A stretch of 64,000 nt of DNA from Streptomyces rubrogriseus (GCF_027947575.1 NZ_CP116256.1:372001-436000), one strand, 5' to 3'. Counted from the first letter of the stretch, positions 53,607 through 62,806 are shown. The notes: generated by a model not told the origin, from the letters alone. A program made the numbers and translations.

Positions 53607-54242
53607 CTAATGTGTCGCCCCCTGGGCGAGCAGCCGCTCCACCAGCAACAGGGCACCGACGAGGATCATCGCGGCGCCCGAGAATCGGGACACCGCGGTG
53701 GCAACGGCCGGGCGGGCGCCCAGGATCCGGCGGGCCGTGGCGCCGACGCCCGTGTAGACCACGGCGCAGTTGGCCGTGTGCACCAGGCCGAGGGCGACGA
53801 TCTGCGCGGCGAAGGGCCAGTCGGAGTCACGGGCGGCGAACTGCGGCAGGAGGGCGAGGAACAGCAGCAGCGCCTTGGGGTTGAGGCCGCTGATGCCCGC
53901 CCCTCTGGCCGCACGGCCCACCCACGAGCCGGAGCCGTCTCCCTCGCCGCCCTCCTCGGCCCGGGGCGCCGCGGGGCGGGCCAGTGTCGTGGCGCCGAGC
54001 CAGATCAGATACGCCGCCCCGGCGGCCGTCAGCGCGGTCAGCACCGTCGGCGAACCGGCGACGGCGGTCGCCAGGCCCGCGGCGACCACGGCGGTCAGCA
54101 GGACGTATCCGCTCAGCATGCCGCCGACGGCGGGCAGCACCGACCGGTGGCGCAGGCCCGCCGTGATCGCGTAGGCCCAGTCCGCTCCCGGGACCAGCAC
54201 CAGCAGGAAGGACACCGACCAGAAGGCCCCGATGCCGGCCAT
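53607..54242 (-). CDS. LysE-family amino acid exporter
   Basis: A 211-residue membrane protein with about six hydrophobic segments and LysE/RhtB family motifs: SFLLVLVPGADWAYAITAGL at the N-terminus, AAGAAYLIWLGATTL in helix three and GLNPKALLLFLALLPQF in the middle. Family members export basic or neutral amino acids. ATG 54242 is preferred, with GGAG nine bases upstream; GTG 54248 is two codons earlier. It is divergent from an Lrp/AsnC regulator gene with about 120 bp between starts, the usual exporter/regulator arrangement. Confidence 0.88.
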   Translation of the reverse strand: MAGIGAFWSVSFLLVLVPGADWAYAITAGLRHRSVLPAVGGMLSGYVLLTAVVAAGLATAVAGSPTVLTALTAAGAAYLIWLGATTLARPAAPRAEEGGEGDGSGSWVGRAARGAGISGLNPKALLLFLALLPQFAARDSDWPFAAQIVALGLVHTANCAVVYTGVGATARRILGARPAVATAVSRFSGAAMILVGALLLVERLLAQGATH

Positions 54243-54361
54243 CTCCACCGTCTCCACCTCACACTTCTTCCAGCTCCTCCTGAGGAAGGTTAGGAAGGAT
54301 TGCCCCAAAGGTGCTTTCAAGATGTCCCCGCCGCAGCCGTGACGGTGGAAGAATTTCCCCC

Positions 54362-54814
54362 ATGGACGACGTGGACCGTAAAATCCTTGCCGAGCTGCAG
54401 CGGGACGGCCGGCAGACCCTGACCGAACTCGCCGAACGGGTCCGCCTCAGCGTCTCCCCCTGCCACCGGCGCCTGCGCGCGCTGGAACGCTCCGGGGCGA
54501 TCACCGGCTACCACGCCGCACTGAACGCCCCCGCGCTCGGTCTCGGCTTCGAGGCACTGCTCTTCGTCACCATGCGGTATGAGGACCGCGAGACCGTGGC
54601 CGCCTTCGAAGCGGCCGTCGCCGAGATCCCGCATGTCCTCCAGGCCCAGCGGCTGTTCGGCGACCCCGACTACCTGCTGCGCGTCGTCACCCGCGACCTG
54701 GAGGCGTACCGGCGGCTCTACGACGAACGCCTCGCCTCGCTCCCCGGCGTCCAGCGGCTCAGCTCCACCCTCGTCATGGCCAACCTGGTCGAGGCCCGCC
54801 CACTGCCTCTGTGA
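54362..54814 (+). CDS. Lrp/AsnC-family transcriptional regulator
   Basis: A 150-residue regulator. The N-terminal HTH is DDVDRKILAELQRDGRQTLT with LAERVRLSVSPCHRRLRALE, and the C-terminal RAM ligand-binding domain includes LLFVTMRYEDRETV and the GDPDYLLRVVTRDLEAY core. Lrp/AsnC proteins form octamers and sense amino acids. It very likely controls the divergent LysE exporter in response to its substrate. ATG 54362 has no Shine-Dalgarno sequence, suggesting a leaderless message. Confidence 0.9.
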   Translation: MDDVDRKILAELQRDGRQTLTELAERVRLSVSPCHRRLRALERSGAITGYHAALNAPALGLGFEALLFVTMRYEDRETVAAFEAAVAEIPHVLQAQRLFGDPDYLLRVVTRDLEAYRRLYDERLASLPGVQRLSSTLVMANLVEARPLPL

Positions 54815-54905
54815 CCTCCGGCGTCCGGCCGCCGGGGGCGAAAAGCTCTCGACCGGGACCACTCGCGCCGCAATCATGAGCACCGACCCCACGAAGGAGG
54901 ACGGT

Positions 54906-55739
54906 GTGGAGCCAGCGGAACTCCGCCGCGCAGTCGAGGCCGGCCGGACGGCCGCTTCGGAGCAGGGCCTGCGGGCAGACGAGGTGGTCGTCGTCCACAA
55001 CTCGGACCGCGTCGTACTGCGCCTGCTGCCCTGTGACGTTCTGGCCCGGGTCGCGCCCGCGGGGCATCTGTCCGACTCCGCCTTCGAAGTGGAGGTCGCT
55101 CACCGGCTCACCGACGCCGGCGCCCCGGTGGGCCGGCTCGACCCCCGGACCGACCCCAGGGTCCAGGTGCGGGACACCTTCGCCGTCTCGCTCTGGACCT
55201 ACTACCCGCCGGTGGGACCGGAGATCGCGCCGGCCGACTACGCGGACGCGCTCATGCGGCACCATGCCGCCCTGCGCCGGATCGAGGTGGACGCACCGCA
55301 CTTCAGCGACCGGGTGGCCGTGGCGCTGGAAGGCGTGGACGACCGGGAGCGGTCACCCGAGCTGTCCGACCCCGACCGGGGTTTCCTCCACGACGCACTC
55401 AGTGGCCTGAGTGCCGAGATCGGCGCCGACCCGGCACGCGACCAACTGCTGCACGGCGAGCCGCACCCGGGAAACCTCCTGAACACGCGCCAAGGCCCGC
55501 TCTTCGTCGACCTCGCCACCTGCTGCCGCGGGCCGGTCGAGTTCGACCTCGCCCACGGGCCCGAGGAGGCGGCGGAGCACTACGCGGGCGCCGACCAGGC
55601 TCTGACGCACCGGTGCCGCGCGCTGAACTGGGCGCTGTTCGCCGCCTGGCGGTGGCGCCGGGACGACCAGATGCCCGACCGGGAGCACTGGCGGGCGGAA
55701 GGGCTCGACCGGGTGCGAGCCGCACTCGACCGGATCTAG
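54906..55739 (+). CDS. Aminoglycoside phosphotransferase-fold kinase
   Basis: A 277-residue protein of the APH/choline-kinase fold. The catalytic loop is LLHGEPHPGNLLN (with a Glu where aminoglycoside kinases have Asp before PHPGN) and the Mg-binding segment is PLFVDLATCCRGPVEFDLAH, where DFD/DLA gives the metal Asp. The N-lobe Lys/Gly features are weak. The substrate is unknown, so antibiotic resistance should not be assumed. GTG 54906 is supported by a perfect AAGGAGG five bases upstream; ATG 54876 lies in frame before it. It is convergent with cseC. Confidence 0.8.
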   Translation: MEPAELRRAVEAGRTAASEQGLRADEVVVVHNSDRVVLRLLPCDVLARVAPAGHLSDSAFEVEVAHRLTDAGAPVGRLDPRTDPRVQVRDTFAVSLWTYYPPVGPEIAPADYADALMRHHAALRRIEVDAPHFSDRVAVALEGVDDRERSPELSDPDRGFLHDALSGLSAEIGADPARDQLLHGEPHPGNLLNTRQGPLFVDLATCCRGPVEFDLAHGPEEAAEHYAGADQALTHRCRALNWALFAAWRWRRDDQMPDREHWRAEGLDRVRAALDRI

Positions 55740-55767
55740 ATCTGAGACCTGAGCGCCGAGCCCGGCG

Positions 55768-57327
55768 TCACGGCTTCCGGGACACCCCCTGGGAGGCCTC
55801 CCGGGACATGTCCCGGGCCGACGACGACGCCCCGCCCTTCGACCGGTCCGGCAGCATCGGGTAGCTCCCCGTGTTGGTCGGCGCGTGTTCCGGGAGCCAC
55901 AGGACGGCGACCGCGCCCTCGGCCGGTATGTGCGCGGGGGCGCCGGCCGGGCGTACGTTGCGGAAGGTGAGGCGGGCGCCCAGGACGCGGGCCTGACCGG
56001 CCGCGATGGTCAGGCCGAGGCCGTGTCCTCGGCCGGCCCGGTCCGTGCTGCCGGTGCGGAACCGGCTCGGGCCCTCGGCCAGCAGGTCCTCGGGGAAGCC
56101 CGGCCCGTGGTCGCGGACCCGGATCACCCGGCCCTCGACGCTGACCTCGACGGGGGAACGGCCGTGCCGGGCGGCATTGGCGAGCAGGTTGAACAGCACG
56201 CGCTCCAGGCGGCGCGGGTCGGTGGTGACCTCCGACTCGTGGATCACCCGCACCTCGACGGCGGGGTCCTTGGCGGCGACCCGCCGGGACACGAAGTCGC
56301 CCAGCATGATGTCCTGCAACTCGGCCCGCTCAGAGGCCCCGTCGAGCCGGGCCACCTCCAGGACGTCCTCGACGAGGGTGCGCATCGCCTTCGCCCGGTC
56401 GAGGACCAGCTCGGTCGGCCGGCCCGGCGGCAGCAGCTCGGCGGCCGTGAGCAGGCCGGTGACCGGGGTGCGCAGCTCGTGCGCGATGTCCGCGGTGACC
56501 CGGCGCTCGGCCTCGATGCGCTGCTGCAAGGCGTCCGCCATCGCGTCCACGGCGCGCGCGACGTCGTCCGTCTCGTCCCGCACGACGCCGCCGATGGCGT
56601 CCCGCACCCGGACGTCCGCCTCACCGCTCGCGACCCGGTTCGCGGCGGCGGCGGCCTCGCGCAGCCGGCGCGAGAGCTGACCGCCGATGAGCACGCCCAG
56701 CGCGCTGCCGCCGAGGACGACCGCGATGGAACCGATGACCAGGGCCTGGTCCAGGTCGCTGAGGATGTCCGCGCTGCGGTCGGTGAAACCGGAGTGCAGG
56801 GACATCACGTGCCCGTCCTTGAGCGGCACGGCCGCCCAGATGTCCGTCACACCGTCCGGCCGCTCGGAGACGTAGGTGGCCCGCCGCCCCGCTTCGATCT
56901 TGCGGCGCAGCTCCGGCGGCAGGGCGGGGTCGTCGATCTGGGCGTTGGGGAAGTTCTGCCGCCCGGACAGCTCGTAGTTGCGCTGGGCGATCAGGACCCG
57001 GTCGTCGGCGAGGTCACGGGCGTTGTCGAGCATCGACACCCGGGCGGCATTGTGCACGACCAGGCTCAGCGCGACGGCCACCAGCGCGCCGACCAGCGCG
57101 ATGGCCGCGCTCAGCTTCCAGCGCAGCCCGGTGCGGATACCGCGGGCACGCAGCCCGCGCGCACCGAGGCCCCGCGTACGCCCATCCGGTCCCGCCTGCT
57201 CACCCGGTCCCGTGTGCTCGCCCCGTCCGGCGTGCCCGCCGGGCCCCGCGTGCTCGCCCGGCCCCGTGCGGTCGTACGGGTGACCCGGCGGCGAGACGCT
57301 CCGGCGTTGTCGGAAGAACCCCCGCAT
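55768..57327 (-). CDS. cseC: Envelope-stress sensor histidine kinase CseC
   Basis: Sensor of the SigE system. In S. coelicolor it detects cell-wall damage and phosphorylates CseB, which activates sigE. Features in order: a cytoplasmic low-complexity N-terminus with repeating HAGPG/HTGPG-like units (~15-50); a membrane helix (~70-90); an extracytoplasmic sensor region (~90-190, with RQNFPNAQIDDPALPPELRR); a second membrane helix (~195-215); HAMP; an H-box DIAHELRTPVTGLLTA; an N-box ERVLFNLLANAARHG; and G-boxes DHGPGFPEDLL and GRGHGLGLTIA. 519 residues. It lies 16 bp after cseB in the operon sigE-cseA-cseB-cseC. Confidence 0.93.
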   Translation of the reverse strand: MRGFFRQRRSVSPPGHPYDRTGPGEHAGPGGHAGRGEHTGPGEQAGPDGRTRGLGARGLRARGIRTGLRWKLSAAIALVGALVAVALSLVVHNAARVSMLDNARDLADDRVLIAQRNYELSGRQNFPNAQIDDPALPPELRRKIEAGRRATYVSERPDGVTDIWAAVPLKDGHVMSLHSGFTDRSADILSDLDQALVIGSIAVVLGGSALGVLIGGQLSRRLREAAAAANRVASGEADVRVRDAIGGVVRDETDDVARAVDAMADALQQRIEAERRVTADIAHELRTPVTGLLTAAELLPPGRPTELVLDRAKAMRTLVEDVLEVARLDGASERAELQDIMLGDFVSRRVAAKDPAVEVRVIHESEVTTDPRRLERVLFNLLANAARHGRSPVEVSVEGRVIRVRDHGPGFPEDLLAEGPSRFRTGSTDRAGRGHGLGLTIAAGQARVLGARLTFRNVRPAGAPAHIPAEGAVAVLWLPEHAPTNTGSYPMLPDRSKGGASSSARDMSREASQGVSRKP

Positions 57328-57343
57328 ATCCCTGTATCCCCGC

Positions 57344-58048
57344 TCAGGCCTTCAACTTGTAGCCGAAGCCGCGGACCGTCTCGATCCGGTCCTGGCCGAT
57401 CTTGGTGCGCAGCCGCTGCACGTGCACGTCGACGACCCGGGTGTCCCCGCCCCAGCCGTAGTCCCACACCCGCTCCAACAGCTTGTCGCGCGAGAGGACG
57501 GTCCCCGGCGCGGAGGAGAACTCCAGCAGCAGCCGCATCTCGGTCGGCGTGAGCCCCACCGGCCGACCGGCGCGGAGCACCTCCATGCCGTCCGTGTCCA
57601 CCTCCAGGTCGCCGAAGGTGAGCACGCCCCCGGTCTCCGCCGCGCCTGCGCCCTCCGTCCGGTCGCCGCCCCCGGCATGCCCGAAGCGCCGCAGCACCGC
57701 GCGGATCCGGGCGACCAGCACGGCCCCGTCGAACGGCTTGGTGACGTAGTCGTCGGCGCCCGCCTCCAGGCCCAGGACGACGTCGATGGAGTCCGCCCGC
57801 GCCGACAGCATGATCACCGGCACCGTGGACTCGTCCCGGATTCGCCGGCACAGGCTGACGCCGTCGAGGCCGGGGAGCATGACGTCGAGGAGGGCGATGT
57901 CGGGACGGTCGGCCCGGAAGGACTCCAGGCCGGAGAGTCCGTCGGGCATCGCGGTGACCGCGAAGCCGTCCCGCTCGAGGGCGAGCTGGGTGGCCTCGCG
58001 GATGACATCGTCGTCCTCGACGAACAGGACGTGGGTCTGATCTGCCAT
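57344..58048 (-). CDS. cseB: Response regulator CseB
   Basis: OmpR/PhoB-type regulator of sigE, 234 residues. The receiver has the acidic pocket HVLFVEDDDVIRE, phospho-acceptor Asp in IALLDVMLPGLDGVSL, switch Ser/Thr in VIMLSARAD and Lys in DDYVTKPFDGAVL. The winged helix has LTPTEMRLLLEFSSAPGTVL, SRDKLLERVWDYGW and VVDVHVQRLRTKI. ATG 58048 (MADQTHV) is chosen over an upstream in-frame start because it fits the receiver boundary and the S. coelicolor protein as I recall it. Phosphorylated CseB is known to activate the sigE promoter. Confidence 0.95.
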   Translation of the reverse strand: MADQTHVLFVEDDDVIREATQLALERDGFAVTAMPDGLSGLESFRADRPDIALLDVMLPGLDGVSLCRRIRDESTVPVIMLSARADSIDVVLGLEAGADDYVTKPFDGAVLVARIRAVLRRFGHAGGGDRTEGAGAAETGGVLTFGDLEVDTDGMEVLRAGRPVGLTPTEMRLLLEFSSAPGTVLSRDKLLERVWDYGWGGDTRVVDVHVQRLRTKIGQDRIETVRGFGYKLKA

Positions 58049-58158
58049 CCCGGTGCTCTCAGTCCTCATGGTGTGGTCGGGCCGAACGGTCGAACGGGCC
58101 GCAGCTACGCGTACCGCGCTCACTGGGTCATCGGTGCGAGCGGCCCGGTCGGTTCACG

Positions 58159-58180
58159 CCGGCCGGTTCACACCGGCCGG
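58159..58180 (-). terminator. Hairpin between cseA and cseB
   Basis: Perfect 9-bp stem ccggccggt/accggccgg with loop TCAC, 14 nt after the cseA stop, within a 145-bp gap that has further GGCCGG repeats. It could act as an attenuator or processing site that lowers cseBC expression relative to sigE-cseA. No T-run follows. Confidence 0.55.
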
Positions 58181-58193
58181 GGCGGCCGGCGGT

Positions 58194-58871
58194 TCAGCTG
58201 TCCGGCTCCGGCACCGGGGTGGGCGCGTTGCCCGCGGCCTTGCTGTAGTCGTTGTGGGTCCGGTACTCCTCGGTGAACCGGTCCGAGGCCCAGCGGTACG
58301 TGATCACGTTCTCGCCGGACGGACTCGACACCGGGTCGCCCTTGTCGTACACCTGCTTGGTCACCACCAGGTCCCCGCGGTCGATCTCCGCGTAGACCGG
58401 AGGCTCCTCGGCCTTGAACACATTCTGGTACGCGCCGTCCTCCTCGCGGTACACGTAACTGCCCACACCCACCGCGTCACCGCACGTCAGCACGTTGACG
58501 ACGACGTCGTCCGCCGAGCCGTCCGTCACCTTCCCGTACGACACGTCGATCGGGTACTCGTCGGCGACGCAGGGCTTCAGCTCGCGCTTGACCTCCGGGG
58601 ACACCTTCGGGTCGGCCTTGACGAGCCGCACCGCGTCGACGCGGTCGGGGGCCTTCGAGGGGGACGCCTTCGCCGCGGGCGCCGGGGACGCGGAGCCCGC
58701 GCCGCCCACCGCGTCCGCGTGGGCCGGCCCCTCGTCCCGGGCGCCGGTGCCCCCGGTCCCGCAGCCGGCCAGGGAAACGCCGAGGGCGACGAACACGGCC
58801 ACCGCCGTACTCGCCGCCTGCGTGGTTCTCCGGGTCCCCCCGGGTGTCCGACCGTCGGTCAGGCCGCGCAA
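58194..58871 (-). CDS. cseA: Lipoprotein CseA, negative modulator of the SigE response
   Basis: A 225-residue lipoprotein on the outer face of the membrane. The signal peptide ends in the lipobox VSLAGC, with the lipidated Cys at about residue 37. An Ala/Pro/Ser-rich linker follows, then a folded domain of about 130 residues (KRELKPCVADEYPIDVSYGK, VVVNVLTCGDAVGVGSYVY). Two Cys in the folded part may form a disulfide. In S. coelicolor loss of CseA raises sigE expression. The frame begins with TTG 58871, overlapping the sigE stop by 13 bp, which implies translational coupling; the exact start is uncertain. Confidence 0.88.
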   Translation of the reverse strand: MRGLTDGRTPGGTRRTTQAASTAVAVFVALGVSLAGCGTGGTGARDEGPAHADAVGGAGSASPAPAAKASPSKAPDRVDAVRLVKADPKVSPEVKRELKPCVADEYPIDVSYGKVTDGSADDVVVNVLTCGDAVGVGSYVYREEDGAYQNVFKAEEPPVYAEIDRGDLVVTKQVYDKGDPVSSPSGENVITYRWASDRFTEEYRTHNDYSKAAGNAPTPVPEPDS

Positions 58872-59392
58872 CGCTCCCGCTCCTCACGCTCCAGCGCCCG
58901 TGCGTCCAGATCGCGGGCGACCAGCTCCTCGCGGAGCCGGGCGAGCGCCCGGTGCAGCGTGCTCTTGACCGTTCCCGCCGACATGCCGAGGGCGGCGGCG
59001 GTCTCCTCCGTTGACATCTGCTCCCAGTGTCGCAGCACGACGACGCTGCGCTGCTTCGGGGCGAGCACCTTCAGGACGTCCATCAGCAGGGCGCGGTCCG
59101 CGTGCTGCTCGGTGGCGTCGTCCATGGGGGACTCGGGGAGCTGCTCGGTCGGCACCTCCTCCAGCTTCCGCGCCCGCCACCACTCGGTCCGGGTGTTGAT
59201 CATCACCCGGCGCAGGTAGGCGTCCGCGAGCCGCTTGTCCTCGATGGTCTCCCAGCGCCCGTACGTCCGCGCCAGCGCGGTCTGCAACAGGTCCTGGGCG
59301 TCGACGGGGTCGGGGACCAGGCGCCTGGCGCTGCGCAGCAGCGCGTCCTGCCGGGTGCGGACGTACTCCTCGAACTCGAGCACCTCGCCCAT
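58859..59392 (-). CDS. sigE: ECF RNA polymerase sigma factor SigE
   Basis: Extracytoplasmic-function sigma factor, 177 residues, nearly identical to S. coelicolor SigE as I recall it. Region 2 contains RLVPDPVDAQDLLQTALART and RRVMINTRTEWWRARK (promoter melting, -10 contact). Region 4 contains LAPKQRSVVVLRHWEQMSTE and MSAGTVKSTLHRALARLREE (the -35 helix-turn-helix). There is no anti-sigma gene; control is transcriptional through CseBC. Known regulon members include cell-wall and membrane-modifying genes; the MprF-like gene in this window has a fitting promoter. ATG 59392 (MGEVLEFEEY). Confidence 0.96.
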   Translation of the reverse strand: MGEVLEFEEYVRTRQDALLRSARRLVPDPVDAQDLLQTALARTYGRWETIEDKRLADAYLRRVMINTRTEWWRARKLEEVPTEQLPESPMDDATEQHADRALLMDVLKVLAPKQRSVVVLRHWEQMSTEETAAALGMSAGTVKSTLHRALARLREELVARDLDARALEREERERCAA

Positions 59393-59683
59393 GTCAACCG
59401 CCTTCCGATCCCCGTACTCCGACGGTGGTCACCGCCGGCCCACTGCCTGTGGTCCGTAGTCGTGCTGTGCCCGGGGGGCACACAAACGAAGGTAGGGAAG
59501 CGTTGTCACGGCGCTGTGCGATGCAGCCTGCGGCAAACCCTCGGCTGTCCGTCGGTTGTGTAACGGAAGTAGGAACCGGGTAAATCGGCAGCCCACTTGA
59601 TGGCGACATCGGGCGATTTGTCCGGCGGAAGGGCTGTCACGGAGATGCCGCCGGAGCTGTCACATGGACAAGCAGGCTGTGCG
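59393..59683 (-). other. sigE promoter region
   Basis: About 290 bp between mutY and sigE with no gene. It must hold the CseB-dependent sigE promoter. On the minus strand a GTGACA followed after 17 bp by TTTGTG (about 59480-59510) is one candidate, but the match to any consensus is weak and I mark no exact elements. Confidence 0.5.
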
Positions 59684-60610
59684 TCAGCTCAGCGGCAGCC
59701 GGTACAGACCGTCCGCCAGCGGCTCCACCAGACCGTCGGCCACCAGGCCGTCCAGGGCGCGGGCACGCTGGACCGGCTCCTGCCACACCTGGTCGAGGGC
59801 CGCCTGCGGCACCGGCCCGGCCGCGTCCCGCAGCACCGCGAGCAGCCGCCCGCGCACCTGCCGGTCGGTGCCCGCGTACGTCTGGCCGCGCCGCGGCGGA
59901 CCGTCGTGGGCGGGCTTGCCGGCCAGCCGCCAGGCGCACTGGGCCGCGATCGGGCAGCGGTGGCACGACTCGTTCTTCGCCGTGCAGACCAGCGCACCCA
60001 GCTCCATCGAGGCGGCGGCCCAGCGGGCGGCACTCGCCTGCTCCGCGGGCAGCAGCGCCCGCGCCAGCTTCCGCTCGGCCGCGGTGGTGGCGTTCGGCGG
60101 GTACTGCACACCGGTGACCGCGCGGGCGAGGACCCGGCGGACGTTGGTGTCCAGCACGGCGTGCCGCTGGCCGTACGCGAAGGAGGCGACCGCCGCGGCC
60201 GTGTACTCGCCGATGCCGGGCAGCGCCAGCAGCTGGGCGTGGTCGGCGGGTACGTCGCCGCCGTGCCGTTCCGTTATGGCCGCCGCCGCGCCGTGCAGGC
60301 GCAGGGCGCGGCGCGGGTAGCCGAGCCGGCCCCAGGCGCGCACGGCCTCGCCGGGCGCCTCCGCGGCGAGGTCGGCGGGGCGCGGCCAGCGGGCCAGCCA
60401 CTGCTCGTAGACGGGCTGGACACGGCTGACCGGCGTCTGCTGGAGCATGAACTCGCTGACCATCACGCCCCAGGCGCCGGCCTCGGGGCGCCGCCACGGC
60501 AGATCGCGGGCGTGCTCGTCGAACCAGTCGATGACGGGGGCGTGCAGCGGCACACCGGACGCGGCGGGGTCGGAGGGTCCGCCTGGCGAGGGCTTCGTGG
60601 GCGCAGTCAT
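59684..60610 (-). CDS. mutY: A/G-specific adenine DNA glycosylase
   Basis: Removes adenine mispaired with 8-oxoguanine. The 308-residue protein has the catalytic Glu in VSEFMLQQTPVSRV, the helix-hairpin-helix LPGIGEYTAAAVASFAYG followed by the catalytic Asp in AVLDTNVRRVLARA, and a [4Fe-4S] cluster motif CTAKNESCHRCPIAAQC (C-x6-C-x2-C-x5-C). The C-terminal NUDIX-like domain seen in many MutY is shortened to a winged-helix-like stretch (LDQVWQEPVQRARALDGLVA), as in other actinobacteria. ATG 60610 has GGAGG three bases upstream; the longer frame is unsupported. Confidence 0.94.
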   Translation of the reverse strand: MTAPTKPSPGGPSDPAASGVPLHAPVIDWFDEHARDLPWRRPEAGAWGVMVSEFMLQQTPVSRVQPVYEQWLARWPRPADLAAEAPGEAVRAWGRLGYPRRALRLHGAAAAITERHGGDVPADHAQLLALPGIGEYTAAAVASFAYGQRHAVLDTNVRRVLARAVTGVQYPPNATTAAERKLARALLPAEQASAARWAAASMELGALVCTAKNESCHRCPIAAQCAWRLAGKPAHDGPPRRGQTYAGTDRQVRGRLLAVLRDAAGPVPQAALDQVWQEPVQRARALDGLVADGLVEPLADGLYRLPLS

Positions 60611-60808
60611 GTCCCTCCGATCCTGCCACGGGAGGACCGCCGCACGGGAACACCGCCACCCGGAGACCGCCGAGGACGTCGTCAGACCCCTCCCGGCCCC
60701 GCCGGCAGGGGCTCCGGAACGGTCTCCGGAATGATGATCCGTAAAAGTTGCGGGCCCAAACGGCGGGTGGGACAAGGGAACGCGCCGATCTCTCGTACAG
60801 TTTGCGCC

Positions 60809-61645
60809 GTGGGATCTCTGCGCAATCCGGTCGGGCCGCTTCCCTCCACCATCTACTGGCGACGGAGGGCCGTACTGCTGTCTCTTTTCGCCCTGTTGGC
60901 GCTATTGATCACGTGGATCGTGGTCTCCGGCGGCGGGGACGGCGGCAAGGGCCGAGACGACGGGGCCAACGGCAAGAACCCGGCACCGTCGATCACTCCG
61001 GGCCCCTCGGGATCCGGCCCAGCGATCAGCCAGGCGCCGGGCGGACGCGACGAGTCGGGGAGCGGCGACTCCAACGGCTCGGGTTCCGGGTCGGGTTCCG
61101 ACGGTGACGGGAACGGTTCCGGTTCCGGCGGCGATGAGTCCGGCGGCGGCGGATCGGCCGGGTCGGGAAGCGCCGGAGGCGGCGGGGGCGGCGCGGTGAC
61201 CGGCGTCGGCGCGGGCGACGCGCTGCCGGCCGGGTCGAGCCTGCCCAACTGCACGCCCGGCGCGGTGAAGTTCAGCCTGCGCAGCGTCCGCAACAGCTAC
61301 TCGCCCGGACAGACCCCCGCGTTCGAACTGACCGCGCGGAACACGTCCGGCGGCGACTGCGAGGTCGATCTCGGCCCGAAGCACGCGGTGTTCACCATCA
61401 CCCCGGCCAGCGGCGACGACGCCTACTGGGCCTCCGACGACTGCGTCGAGGGCGCGGGCAGCCTGCGCTACCGGGTGACCGCCGGCAGCGGCATCAAGTA
61501 CACGGTGAAGTGGGACCGCAAGCCGAGCGCGCCCGAGTGCGGTACGCCGCCGGCGGGTTCGGCCAAGGCGGGCACCTACCTGGTGGAGGCCAAGGCGGCG
61601 GGCTTCGAGAAGGTCCAGACGTCGTTCGTCCTCAAGAACGACTGA
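60809..61645 (+). CDS. Membrane-anchored secreted protein with Gly/Ser linker
   Basis: A 278-residue protein with one N-terminal membrane helix (RRAVLLSLFALLALLITWIV, ~19-40). A ~95-residue linker rich in Gly, Ser and Asp follows (GSGSGSGSDGDGNGSG). The C-terminal ~130-residue beta-rich domain starts NCTPGAVKFSLRSVRNSYSP and has four Cys, so disulfides are likely outside the cell. The domain resembles Ig-like or DUF4232-type extracellular modules, but I cannot assign it firmly. GTG 60809 is preceded by TACAGT seven bases upstream, a good leaderless -10. It is divergent from mutY. Confidence 0.75.
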   Translation: MGSLRNPVGPLPSTIYWRRRAVLLSLFALLALLITWIVVSGGGDGGKGRDDGANGKNPAPSITPGPSGSGPAISQAPGGRDESGSGDSNGSGSGSGSDGDGNGSGSGGDESGGGGSAGSGSAGGGGGGAVTGVGAGDALPAGSSLPNCTPGAVKFSLRSVRNSYSPGQTPAFELTARNTSGGDCEVDLGPKHAVFTITPASGDDAYWASDDCVEGAGSLRYRVTAGSGIKYTVKWDRKPSAPECGTPPAGSAKAGTYLVEAKAAGFEKVQTSFVLKND

Positions 61646-61651
61646 CCCGAG

Positions 61652-61680
61652 GCGCGGCCGCCCCCCGGGGCCCGCCGCGC
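61652..61680. terminator. Hairpin between convergent genes
   Basis: Arms gcgcggc (61652-61658) and gccgcgc (61674-61680) with an internal CCCCGGGG that extends the fold. It fills the gap between the secreted-protein gene and disA. Confidence 0.55.
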
Positions 61681-61681
61681 G

Positions 61682-62806
61682 TCAGACGTAACGCTCCAGG
61701 ATCGACGACTCCGCCAGCCGCGACAGCCCCTCCCGCACGCTGCGCGCCCGCGCCTCGCCGACACCGTCCACCGTCTGGAGGTCGTCCACACTCGCCGCGA
61801 GCAGCTTCTGCAGGCCGCCGAAGTGCTCCACCAGCCGGTCGATGATCGCGCCCGGCAGCCGCGGCACCTTGGCCAGCAGCCGGAACCCGCGCGGCGACAC
61901 CGCGGAGTCCAGCGTCTCGGGCGACCCGGTGTACCCCAGGGCCCGCGCCACCGTGGACAGTTCCAACAGCTCGGCATGGCTGAGCTTGTCCAGCTCGGCG
62001 AGCGCCTCGTCGACCGTACGGGACCGCTTGGCGGTCGGCTCGGGCACGTAGTCCCGCACGACCAGCTCGCGCTCCGGCTCCACACCGGCGATCAACTCGT
62101 CCAACTGCAGCGCCAGCAGCCGCCCGTCCGTCCCCAGCTCCACCACGTACTCGGCGATCTCGGTGGCGATCCGGCGCACCATCTCCAGCCGCTGCGCGAC
62201 CGCCGAGACGTCCCGCACCGTCACCAGGTCCTCGATCTCCAGGGCCGAGAGCGTGCCCGCGACCTCGTCGAGGCGCAGCTTGTACCGCTCCAGGGTCGCC
62301 AGCGCCTGGTTGGCCCGCGACAGGATCGCGGCCGAATCCTCCAGCACCCGCCGCTGCCCGTCCACGTACAGGGCGATCAGCCGCATCGACTGCGAGACCG
62401 ACACGACGGGGAACCCGACCTGCTTGCTGACCCGGTCGGCAGTCCGGTGCCGCGTGCCGGTCTCCTCCGTCGGAATGGTCGGATCGGGGAGGAGCTGCAC
62501 CCCCGCCCGCAGGATCTTCGACAGGTCCGAGGACAGCACGATGCCGCCGTCGAGCTTGCACAGCTCGCGCAGCCGGGTCGCGGTGAACTCGACGTCCAGC
62601 ACGAAACCGCCCGTGCACATCGACTCGACGGTCTTGTCGGAACCCAGCACGATCAGACCGCCGGTGTTGCCGCGCAGGACCCGCTCCAGGCCGTCGCGCA
62701 GGGAGGTACCCGGCGCCACGGCGCTCAGTGAGGCGCGCATCAGGCCATCGGCACCGGCACTCCCACCGGACTTTCCGGGAGCTGCTGCCCGGTCGTTGGC
62801 TGCCAC
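61682..62806 (-). CDS. disA: Diadenylate cyclase DisA (c-di-AMP synthase)
   Basis: Makes cyclic di-AMP from two ATP and scans DNA for branched structures. The 374-residue protein has the DAC domain at about residues 20-160, with the RHR motif in [13 protein letters not shown]. The nucleotide-binding DGA motif appears as [11 protein letters not shown] long helical spine follows ([20 protein letters not shown]), then a C-terminal helix-hairpin-helix domain ([20 protein letters not shown]). GTG 62806 is supported by GGAGGAG five bases upstream. It follows radA by 81 bp; RadA is known to inhibit DisA in B. subtilis. c-di-AMP controls osmotic and cell-wall genes in Streptomyces. Confidence 0.96.
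   Translation of the reverse strand: MAANDRAAAPGKSGGSAGADGLMRASLSAVAPGTSLRDGLERVLRGNTGGLIVLGSDKTVESMCTGGFVLDVEFTATRLRELCKLDGGIVLSSDLSKILRAGVQLLPDPTIPTEETGTRHRTADRVSKQVGFPVVSVSQSMRLIALYVDGQRRVLEDSAAILSRANQALATLERYKLRLDEVAGTLSALEIEDLVTVRDVSAVAQRLEMVRRIATEIAEYVVELGTDGRLLALQLDELIAGVEPERELVVRDYVPEPTAKRSRTVDEALAELDKLSHAELLELSTVARALGYTGSPETLDSAVSPRGFRLLAKVPRLPGAIIDRLVEHFGGLQKLLAASVDDLQTVDGVGEARARSVREGLSRLAESSILERYV

Noticed and set aside
54906..55739. Aminoglycoside resistance gene
   Set aside because: Only the APH fold is supported; the catalytic loop is HGEPHPGN and no specific aminoglycoside kinase signature is visible, so a resistance call would be unsupported.
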